From: an uncultured bacterium | GTDB taxonomy: Bacteria > Bacillota > Clostridia > Lachnospirales > Lachnospiraceae | Assembly (NCBI GenBank): GCA_937893485.1 | Contig: CALBJL010000019.1 | Location: 1-5,676 of the forward strand | Direction: 5' to 3' | DNA: 5,676 nt | Part shown: positions 1 to 5,192 of the stretch, one piece after another | Layout: each line of letters begins with the position of its first letter | How positions within the stretch are numbered: position 1 is the first letter of the stretch | Notes under the pieces: model-generated | Seen by the model: the letters and a program-made list of their open reading frames with translations, nothing else | Told to the model about the DNA's origin: nothing | The model's database searches: none | Translations under genes and position numbers: made by a program

Positions 1-50
1 GCGCGAGCAAAGCCATGTCTGATTTTGCTGCCTTTGCACGATGGAGATGA
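1..50 (+). CDS. C-terminal tail of an unidentified upstream gene (partial)
   Basis: Reading from base 3, the frame is open to the window edge and ends at TGA 48-50, giving a tail that reads ASKAMSDFAAFARWR. It is followed eight bases later by a stem-loop with a T-run, which is the position expected for the end of a transcription unit. This is the only support; 15 codons are too few to assign a family. A competing frame (from base 1) stays open to TAA 190-192, but it runs through the hairpin and its translation does not look protein-like, so the short tail is preferred. The function is unknown. Confidence 0.35.
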   Translation, partial: ASKAMSDFAAFARWR

Positions 51-57
51 GACTCGT

Positions 58-96
58 AACTCGTGGAAGCCTTTGCTGAACACGAGTTGGGTTTTT
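58..96 (+). terminator. Rho-independent terminator of the upstream gene
   Basis: AACTCGTG (58-65) and CACGAGTT (81-88) are perfect 8-bp inverted repeats, followed by GGG and five T residues (92-96). The 15-base loop is long for a terminator, but AGC (68-70) can pair with GCT (75-77) to extend the structure inward. It lies just after the candidate stop codon at 48-50 and about 105 bases before the first germination gene, so it would separate the upstream gene from the germination operon. Confidence 0.6.
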
Positions 97-202
97 CCGA
101 GGCTCAGCGGAATGGTTCGGGCAATGAAAGCAAAACAGACATGCTTGCGGGAGCCGCGCCCCCATGTAAAGGATTTGTACCATCAACAGTAAGGAGAACC
201 AC
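97..202 (+). other. Leader of the germination operon
   Basis: This stretch lies between the terminator and the first germination gene and holds no convincing gene. GerA-type operons are normally read in the forespore by sigma-G. The best candidate I can see is ACATG (139-143), a 19-base spacer and CATGTAA (163-169), which deviates from the usual GHATR/CATNHTA pattern in each box, so no promoter is called. A clear Shine-Dalgarno AAGGAG (191-196) sits six bases before the ATG at 203. Confidence 0.5.
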
Positions 203-1741
203 ATGAACCGATACACAGTGACAAACAATCTCGAACATAACAGGCAGATATTCGCAGACATCTTCTCGGACTGCGCAGACATCAAAATGGTCACGATGCA
301 GCTCGGACAGACGAAGCAGCTTCAATGCATGGTTGCCTACATTGAGGTCGTGGCGAGCGCCTCCGAATACGGCAACTCGGAGATTGGCAGGCTGCTGGAA
401 GCATTGTTTGTCTGCAATCAGGAAAATGTCGCGGATTTTCTCATGGAAAACAGCCGTGGCATGACGGATGTACAGATGTATACGAATCTGAAGGATGCGG
501 CGGCGGGACTGCTCACGGGTGATCTGATCCTGTTTGTGGATGGTGTGGACCGCGTATTCAAGATCCCCGATCAGGGCTATCCGGGCATGGGTGTGCAGGA
601 GACCGGATCGGAAAAGGTGACGCGCGGCTCCAACGAGGGATTTTCGGATTCGGTAAAGACCAACACCGCCCTGATCCGGAAACGCCTGCGCGCAACCGAA
701 CTGAAAAACGTGGAGCAGACGATCGGACGCAGGACATCGACACTCGTCAATCTCATGTACATGGAAGGGATCGCGCGGATAGAAGTGTTTGAGGAGATCA
801 AAAAGCGCCTCTCGCGGTTTGAGATCGATGGGATTTTAGACAGCGGGATGTTAGAGCAGTTGACCGAGCGGCACTGGGCATCACCGTTTCCGCAGTTTCA
901 GACCACGGAGCGTCCGGACCGGGCGGTGCATGCATTGCTGGAGGGACGGATCGTGCTGCTGTGCGACCATTCTCCGGTTGTGCTGATCCTGCCGACGGAC
1001 TGCAATGCTTTTATGCAGACGAGCGATGATTATTACAACCGTCCGCAGATCGTCACGCTGGAGCGCATCGTGCGCTATCTGGCGGCGTTTTTTGCGTTGT
1101 CGCTGCCGGCGCTTTATCTGGCGGTTATCAATTTCCACACGGGGCTGCTGCCGACAAGCATGTTGCTGACGTTTGCGCAGGCGCGCGCCGGTGTGCCGTT
1201 TTCTTCGCTGGCAGAGCTGCTGATGATGGAGTTTGGATTTGAACTGCTGCGCGAGGCGGGAGTGCGTGTGCCGGGTACAATGGGCAATACGATCGGTATC
1301 GTGGGAGGTCTGATCATTGGAACTGCCGCGGTCGATGCAGGGCTTGCAAGTCCGGTCGTAGTGATCGTTGTGGCATTCACGGCATTGTGCTCGTTTGCGA
1401 TACCGAATGAGGCGTTTGCGACTGCTTTCCGGCTGCTCAAATTCGGGCTGATCCTGCTCAGCGCATGGCTGGGTCTGTTTGGCTATCTGCTGGGGCTGCT
1501 CGCATTGCTGATCCATCTGTCCGGATTGTATTCCTTTGGGGTGCCATATCTGATGCCGTTCGCCGCATCGGGCGTGGAGGACGGTGCGCAGTGGAAGGAT
1601 AGCATTGTGCGGTTTCCGCTGTTCTGGCTGGATCGCAGACCAGTATATGCAAAGCGGGACAACCGGATCCGTTTCCGCTGGAAAGCGGATCAGGCAGACC
1701 GTCAGGGCGCGGATCACACGGACGATAAGGATCAAAAGTAA
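203..1741 (+). CDS. GerA-type spore germination receptor, A subunit
   Basis: This is the A subunit of a nutrient germinant receptor in the spore inner membrane; with the B and C subunits it senses germinants and triggers ion and dipicolinate release. At 512 residues it is near full family length. The soluble N-terminal part (about 1-280) carries the family block VTRGSNEGF (139-147) and KTNTALIRKRLR (152-163), then LMYMEGIA (184-191), ILDSG (211-215), SPFPQ (227-231) and TERPD (235-239) with LLEGR (245-249). The membrane part follows: hydrophobic segments at about 287-310, 361-378, 383-402 and 411-443, with the signature MEFGFELLREAGVRVPG (342-358) between the first two. The C-terminal tail is strongly charged. 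ATG 203 follows AAGGAG at good spacing. The gene is first in a three-gene operon, 17 bases before the B-subunit gene. Family assignment is secure; which germinant it recognises cannot be read from sequence. Confidence 0.96.
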   Translation: MNRYTVTNNLEHNRQIFADIFSDCADIKMVTMQLGQTKQLQCMVAYIEVVASASEYGNSEIGRLLEALFVCNQENVADFLMENSRGMTDVQMYTNLKDAAAGLLTGDLILFVDGVDRVFKIPDQGYPGMGVQETGSEKVTRGSNEGFSDSVKTNTALIRKRLRATELKNVEQTIGRRTSTLVNLMYMEGIARIEVFEEIKKRLSRFEIDGILDSGMLEQLTERHWASPFPQFQTTERPDRAVHALLEGRIVLLCDHSPVVLILPTDCNAFMQTSDDYYNRPQIVTLERIVRYLAAFFALSLPALYLAVINFHTGLLPTSMLLTFAQARAGVPFSSLAELLMMEFGFELLREAGVRVPGTMGNTIGIVGGLIIGTAAVDAGLASPVVVIVVAFTALCSFAIPNEAFATAFRLLKFGLILLSAWLGLFGYLLGLLALLIHLSGLYSFGVPYLMPFAASGVEDGAQWKDSIVRFPLFWLDRRPVYAKRDNRIRFRWKADQADRQGADHTDDKDQK

Positions 1742-1758
1742 CAGGGAGAGAGGGCTAT

Positions 1759-2886
1759 ATGAATATCGGAAATGAAAAAATGTCCTGCAGGCAGGCGGGA
1801 CGGCTGTTTTTTTACAGCTTTTTCCAACTGTCTGTGTTGCTGCTGCCACGGCTGTTGGCGCAGACAGGCGGTATGGACGGATTTTTTGCGTTGGTCGGCG
1901 GAAGCCTTGCGGGATATGTGTTTTTGCGGATCACGCTGTGGCTGACAGCGCATATACAAAAAGATTATGTCAACCTGTTATCACACCTGTTTGGCAGGGC
2001 TGCCGCAGGACTGGTGCTCGTGGTGTATCTGCTCGTTGCGCTGTACGGAGCTTCGTATGGCTTAGAGCTGCTCTGTCAGGTCATCCGCATCTATCTGATC
2101 CGTGATACACCGGTGTGGCTGGTCATGGGGGCGCTCAGCGTGCTTGCGGTCTATGGGCTGGGCGGCGGCGCGGAGTGCAGGGGCAGAAGATGCGAGCTGC
2201 TGTTCTGGTTTGTGCTCGTGCCGCTGGTGGTGCTGCTTTTTCTGGCGGTATGGAACATAGAGCCGGATCACTGGCTGCCGGTGGCAAAGGTGGGCGGACG
2301 GCGTCTGGCGCAAAACAGTTATCTCGTATTTGGATGTTCGATGGCAGCCGCTTATCTGCCGGTCTATGCGGATGCCGTCAGCCACAGGGAGGGACTGGAT
2401 GCAGCGTTAAGGCGCAGCTATGTGTTCAGCGCGGTGCTGCTCGTTCTTTTCTTTCTGACGCTGACAGGTATCTACGGCGCACCGACGGTCGCGGTGCTGG
2501 ACGAGGCAGTGCTGGAGCTGACCGCGATGGTCAAGGTGCCGGGCGGCTTTCTGGAACGGCAGGACGCGCTGCTGTGCGGCATCTGGTTTGTAGGCATGTA
2601 CCTGTTTGTGGAAAACGCGTTGTACGCCGTCGTCTGGAGCATGGAAAAGCTCGGAAACAGGCAGATGGATCACTGGTTTCGCGCAGGCGGAGGCATCCTC
2701 ATGTATGTGGCGGCGCTGGTGCTGTATCGTTACCGGAATCTGGATGATATGTTTGCGGCGGTCTATTTGAAATTCGCGGTACCGCTGCTGCTGTTGATAG
2801 TTGTGGCGGCGGCATTGCTGACGGCATGGAGAGAAAAACAGGAAAGCAGACAAAAAAGGGAGAGCGGCTCACCGGACACAGATTAG
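1759..2886 (+). CDS. GerA-type spore germination receptor, B subunit (permease-like)
   Basis: This is the integral membrane B subunit of the germinant receptor, of the endospore germination permease family within the amino-acid/polyamine/organocation (APC) superfamily. Known B subunits contribute the germinant-binding site. The protein has 375 residues, normal for the family, and about ten hydrophobic segments, near 12-32, 41-62, 82-102, 117-135, 145-165, 184-203, 221-241, 270-292, 310-325 and 333-357. The tail from 358 is hydrophilic and charged. Family-like features include LPRLLAQTGGMDGF (29-42) after the first segment, GLELL (101-105), RCELLFWFVLVP (144-155) and GGFLERQDALLCGIW (262-276). 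The start ATG 1759 follows the purine-rich GGGAGAGAGGG (1744-1754). It lies 17 bases after the A subunit and 29 bases before the C subunit, so the three are almost certainly cotranscribed. Confidence 0.94.
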   Translation: MNIGNEKMSCRQAGRLFFYSFFQLSVLLLPRLLAQTGGMDGFFALVGGSLAGYVFLRITLWLTAHIQKDYVNLLSHLFGRAAAGLVLVVYLLVALYGASYGLELLCQVIRIYLIRDTPVWLVMGALSVLAVYGLGGGAECRGRRCELLFWFVLVPLVVLLFLAVWNIEPDHWLPVAKVGGRRLAQNSYLVFGCSMAAAYLPVYADAVSHREGLDAALRRSYVFSAVLLVLFFLTLTGIYGAPTVAVLDEAVLELTAMVKVPGGFLERQDALLCGIWFVGMYLFVENALYAVVWSMEKLGNRQMDHWFRAGGGILMYVAALVLYRYRNLDDMFAAVYLKFAVPLLLLIVVAAALLTAWREKQESRQKRESGSPDTD

Positions 2887-2903
2887 CAGACGCTCCGGAA
2901 CGG

Positions 2904-2909
2904 AAAGGA
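2904..2909 (+). promoter_or_regulatory. Ribosome binding site deciding the C-subunit start
   Basis: AAAGGA lies six bases before ATG 2916. The same frame is open further upstream, with an ATG at 2826 inside the B-subunit gene, but that start would put about 30 charged residues before the lipoprotein signal peptide. ATG 2916 places the signal peptide at the N-terminus. Confidence 0.7.
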
Positions 2910-2915
2910 AAAGGA

Positions 2916-3896
2916 ATGAAAAACAGACAGTTGATAGCAGCAATCTTGTGTGTCATGGGTATCTGGCTGACCGGATGCGGACAGCTGGAGATCGAGGAGC
3001 GGTCCTTTCCGCTGGCACTCGCGATTGAGCCGGGAGAGCGTGGCGGCAGCTATGATTTTACATTTTTATTTGAGGAGATGGAGAGCGCAGGCAGCAGCCT
3101 GTATCATAAGGAAAATGTCAAAGTGACGGCGGGCGGGTATCCGCAGGCATATACGACCTTCGGGCGCACACAGGCGGCGCAGCCGGACGACAGCCATATG
3201 CAGGTCATTTTGTTGTCGGAGGAGCTATTGGACGAGCAGGAATTTCTCGATTCCTTTTACAGCTATGCGATGAAGGAACACCATTTTTCATGGAATACGA
3301 TGGTCTATCTGACGAGGGCGGACGCGGCGCTTGAGACAGAGCTGGCAGACCATACCGGTGACCGTCCGGGCAGCTATCTGCGTGATATGGCACAGAGTGA
3401 TGAACAGGAAAAGACCGCAGGTGTGCCGACGCTCGGGGATCTGTACATGGAACGACAAAATAGGGAAAAGGTCCTGCTGCTGCCGGTGTTAGGCAGTGAG
3501 CTTCCGCTGCATGTGGATCATTACCGGCTGCTTGTGTGCGGACAGGCACAGGGGAGTGTCGATCCGGATACGGCGCGGCTCATCCAGCTGTTGCAGGGAA
3601 AATTAAACAAAATGCAGCTCGAGCTGGCGGACGGGACAGTCATGGAGCTTAACGGTATCAGATCCGGACGCGAATACGTTTCGCAGAGCGGGCGCTGGCA
3701 GGTGACAATTCATATGGAAGCCGCGGCGCAGAACCGCCTGCAGCTGTCTGAACCGGAGCGGGAACGTCTGCGGGAGGAGAGTCTGGCGCTGTTAAAGGAA
3801 CGTCTGTCACCGCTGTTACAGTGGGCACCGGTCAGGGATGCAGACGGACAACTGGTGCAGCCGCGCTATGTGCTCGATCTGCAGGTGCTCGAATAA
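2916..3896 (+). CDS. Ger(x)C-family spore germination lipoprotein, C subunit
   Basis: This is the lipoprotein subunit of the germinant receptor, anchored to the outer face of the spore inner membrane. The N-terminus is a lipoprotein signal peptide: MKNRQ, a hydrophobic stretch (about 6-18), and lipobox LTGC with Cys21 as the acylation site. It continues with GQLEIEERSFPLALAIE (22-38), the usual opening of Ger(x)C proteins (an acidic ExxExR run before a beta strand). VILLSEELLDE (97-107) and DPDTARLIQLLQGKLNK (216-232) are family-like blocks for the first and last domains. From ATG 2916 the protein is 326 residues, somewhat shorter than the roughly 360-400 usual for this family, with the shortfall apparently in the middle and C-terminal portions rather than from a frameshift. 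It is the last gene of the operon; its stop codon TAA (3894-3896) overlaps the -35 region of the following promoter. Confidence 0.92.
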   Translation: MKNRQLIAAILCVMGIWLTGCGQLEIEERSFPLALAIEPGERGGSYDFTFLFEEMESAGSSLYHKENVKVTAGGYPQAYTTFGRTQAAQPDDSHMQVILLSEELLDEQEFLDSFYSYAMKEHHFSWNTMVYLTRADAALETELADHTGDRPGSYLRDMAQSDEQEKTAGVPTLGDLYMERQNREKVLLLPVLGSELPLHVDHYRLLVCGQAQGSVDPDTARLIQLLQGKLNKMQLELADGTVMELNGIRSGREYVSQSGRWQVTIHMEAAAQNRLQLSEPERERLREESLALLKERLSPLLQWAPVRDADGQLVQPRYVLDLQVLE

Positions 3897-3920
3897 GCGG
3901 GCAAAAACGCGGCTATACTT
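3891..3920 (+). promoter_or_regulatory. Sigma-F-type promoter of spoIIR
   Basis: GAATA (3891-3895), a 15-base spacer and GGCTATACTT (3911-3920) fit the forespore sigma-F pattern GYWTA-N15-GGNNANANTW: four of five bases match in the -35 and every specified base matches in the -10. The expected start of transcription is near 3926-3928. In Bacillus subtilis spoIIR is a direct sigma-F target, so the position agrees with the downstream gene. TATACT (3914-3919) could also serve as a sigma-A -10, but no TTGACA-like box sits 16-18 bases upstream. The -35 box overlaps the end of the germination C-subunit gene. Confidence 0.72.
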
Positions 3921-3928
3921 TCTCTTAG

Positions 3929-3947
3929 GATGCAGAAAAAGTGCATC
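3929..3947 (+). promoter_or_regulatory. Stem-loop at the 5' end of the spoIIR transcript
   Basis: GATGCA (3929-3934) and TGCATC (3942-3947) are perfect 6-bp inverted repeats around the loop GAAAAAG. The hairpin begins within a few bases of the transcription start predicted from the sigma-F-like promoter and ends one base before the Shine-Dalgarno. There is no T-run, so it is not a terminator. A 5' stabilising structure or a way of keeping the ribosome site open is an inference; chance is possible. Confidence 0.4.
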
Positions 3948-3948
3948 G

Positions 3949-3955
3949 AAGGAGG
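3949..3955 (+). promoter_or_regulatory. Strong ribosome binding site deciding the spoIIR start
   Basis: AAGGAGG ends seven bases before ATG 3963. An in-frame ATG at 3930 lies within the hairpin, has no purine-rich site upstream and is only a few bases from the predicted transcript start, so ATG 3963 is the start used. Confidence 0.85.
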
Positions 3956-3962
3956 AAAAAAG

Positions 3963-4616
3963 ATGTTTGATACAGATCAGAATAGAAATGAGAAAAGACA
4001 GCGCATCAACCGGGTACTGTTTGTCGTGTGTACGATGCTGCTTTTGACCGGCTGCTACACGTTTGCCGCAAATGTTGCGGAGGCACGGCGGGTAGAGGCA
4101 TTGTCCGATAAGGTGCTGCGTTTTCATGTGATCGCAAAGAGTGACAGTGCGGATGACCAGCGCCGCAAGCTGCTCGTGCGGGATGCGGTCGGTCAGTGGA
4201 TGGAGCTGAAGCTGCAAAATGCGAAAGACCGGACGGACTGTGAGCAGATCATTGACGAAAATATGGATCAGATCTGTGCGGTTGCAGAGCAGACGCTGAC
4301 GGCGGACGGACGACCGGAGCAGGTGCGGGTGCAGCTTGCGGATGTGGAATTTCCGGACAAGGTATACGGCGATTATACGTTCCCGGCGGGTACATACCGG
4401 GCATTGCAGATCATCATCGGGGAAGGCGGCGGACATAACTGGTGGTGTGTCCTTTATCCGAACCTGTGCTTTTCGTCGGAGGGCTATGATGTTACGGGTG
4501 ATGGCACAAAGGAACAGCTTTCGCAGGTACTCAGCGCGGAGGAATATCAGATGCTGCTGCGCGAACACCGCTACCACATCAAAATCCGTTTTTTAGAAAA
4601 ACTGTTTGAAAAATAG
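3963..4616 (+). CDS. spoIIR: Stage II sporulation protein R (SpoIIR)
   Basis: SpoIIR is made in the forespore under sigma-F and exported to the space between the two septal membranes, where it activates the membrane protease SpoIIGA to cut pro-sigma-E in the mother cell. The 217-residue product has a basic N-terminus (KRQRINR, 11-17), one hydrophobic segment (about 18-37), then the conserved SpoIIR domain. That domain includes LRFHVIAKSDSADDQ (52-66), LLVRDAV (70-76), FPDKVYGDYTFPAGTYRALQ (130-149), then GEGGGHNWWCVLYPNLCF (153-170), which match the family closely. The C-terminus has the usual SAEEYQMLL (191-199) and a hydrophobic-basic end. An LLTGC sequence with Cys31 lies inside the hydrophobic segment and resembles a lipobox; B. 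subtilis SpoIIR is not known as a lipoprotein. The gene has its own sigma-F-like promoter, and readthrough from the germination operon is also possible because no terminator intervenes. Confidence 0.95.
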   Translation: MFDTDQNRNEKRQRINRVLFVVCTMLLLTGCYTFAANVAEARRVEALSDKVLRFHVIAKSDSADDQRRKLLVRDAVGQWMELKLQNAKDRTDCEQIIDENMDQICAVAEQTLTADGRPEQVRVQLADVEFPDKVYGDYTFPAGTYRALQIIIGEGGGHNWWCVLYPNLCFSSEGYDVTGDGTKEQLSQVLSAEEYQMLLREHRYHIKIRFLEKLFEK

Positions 4617-4623
4617 ATGCAGA

Positions 4624-4653
4624 AAAAATAACTATAATAAAAATAGCTATAAT
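4624..4653 (+). repeat. 15-bp tandem repeat, two copies
   Basis: AAAAATAACTATAAT (4624-4638) is followed directly by AAAAATAGCTATAAT (4639-4653), differing at one base. Each copy ends in a perfect TATAAT, and the second contains the palindrome ATAGCTAT. The block is far more AT-rich than the surrounding genes and lies just upstream of the -35 region of the next promoter. It may be a local duplication that supplies an AT-rich upstream element; neither TATAAT has a good -35 at normal spacing. Confidence 0.75.
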
Positions 4654-4666
4654 CAGGTGATAAAGG

Positions 4667-4695
4667 TTTTCATTACAGATAAAAACTGCTATACT
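4667..4695 (+). promoter_or_regulatory. Promoter of the DUF1934-galU unit (extended -10)
   Basis: TTTTCA (4667-4672), a 17-base spacer and TATACT (4690-4695), preceded by TG one base away (4687-4688), make a good vegetative extended -10 promoter. Transcription would begin near 4702, leaving a short leader that contains the Shine-Dalgarno AAAGGAGG (4707-4714), five bases before ATG 4720. The same bases also resemble a sigma-F-type promoter more weakly (GTTTT 4666-4670 and TGCTATACTA 4687-4696, each one base off). No hairpin terminator was seen between the spoIIR stop and this promoter. Confidence 0.6.
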
Positions 4696-4719
4696 AAGTG
4701 GGAAACAAAGGAGGCATAC

Positions 4720-5172
4720 ATGACAAAGGATGTATTAGTGACGATCTCCGGGCTGCAATTTTCCAAAGACAGCGGAGAGGCACCGGAGCCGGTCGAGGTG
4801 ACTTGCCCAGGTACTTATTATAAGAAAAATGACAAGCATTACGTCGTATATGAGGAAATTATCGAAGGATTTGATGGCGTAACAAAAAATACGTTAAAGC
4901 TCCAGCCTGGTTCTCTGGATATCATGAAACGCGGAGTCAGTAACGTACATATGGTATTTGAGAAAAATAAGAAAAACAGAACGTGCTACAATATGCCGTT
5001 TGGAAGCCTGATGATGGGGATCGACGCAAAGGGTGTTGTCGTGGAGGAATCCGAGCATCATATTCATGCGAGTGTCAGCTATGAACTCGAAATGAACTAC
5101 GAAAAGATGGCAGACTGTGAGATCAATATCGACATCCGTTCCAAGGGGATCGGAGATTTTCAACTGGCATAG
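4720..5172 (+). CDS. DUF1934 family protein (YwiB-like beta-barrel)
   Basis: This is a 150-residue soluble protein of the DUF1934 family, to which B. subtilis YwiB belongs; the family adopts a small lipocalin-like beta barrel and has no established function. Recognisable features are MTKDVLVTISGLQ at the N-terminus, GTYYKKNDKHYVVYEE (31-46), NTLKLQPGSLDIMKRG (57-72), CYNMPFGSLMMGI (89-101) and a final alternating strand, VSYELEMNY (119-127). No signal peptide or membrane segment is seen. ATG 4720 is chosen because AAAGGAGG lies five bases upstream; the open frame extends to 4606, but that part is the AT-rich repeat and promoter and reads as low-complexity Lys/Asn/Tyr. galU follows after 20 bases, which suggests one operon. 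The connection to sugar nucleotide metabolism is positional only. Confidence 0.85.
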   Translation: MTKDVLVTISGLQFSKDSGEAPEPVEVTCPGTYYKKNDKHYVVYEEIIEGFDGVTKNTLKLQPGSLDIMKRGVSNVHMVFEKNKKNRTCYNMPFGSLMMGIDAKGVVVEESEHHIHASVSYELEMNYEKMADCEINIDIRSKGIGDFQLA

Positions 5173-5192
5173 CAAAAAAGGGGGACATACAA

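Noticed and set aside
139..169. Possible sigma-G promoter ACATG-N19-CATGTAA before the germination operon
   Set aside because: Both boxes deviate from the pattern and the spacer is long; too weak to call without comparative or mapping data.
1..192. Open frame from base 1 to TAA 190-192 that could be a longer upstream gene tail
   Set aside because: It runs through the stem-loop and T-run at 58-96 and its translation lacks protein-like character; the frame ending at 48-50 fits the terminator better.
881..1849. Long open frame on the - strand opposite the A-subunit gene (322 codons)
   Set aside because: It lies opposite a clear germination receptor gene, is dominated by Arg, Gln and His, and has no domain character; it is a reading-frame shadow.
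2115..2747. 210-codon + strand frame inside the B-subunit gene
   Set aside because: Gly/Arg/Ala-rich shadow of a GC-rich membrane protein gene with no start signal of its own.
2826..2915. Extended N-terminus of the germination C subunit starting inside the B-subunit gene
   Set aside because: It would bury the lipoprotein signal peptide behind 30 charged residues; the AAAGGA site supports ATG 2916.
3929..4627. 12-bp direct repeat GATGCAGAAAAA at 3929-3940 and 4616-4627 flanking spoIIR
   Set aside because: About one 12-base match is expected by chance in a window this size, and there are no transposon genes or target-site features.
4606..4719. Upstream extension of the DUF1934 open frame
   Set aside because: It covers the tandem repeat and promoter, overlaps the end of spoIIR, and has no ribosome site; the strong AAAGGAGG supports ATG 4720.
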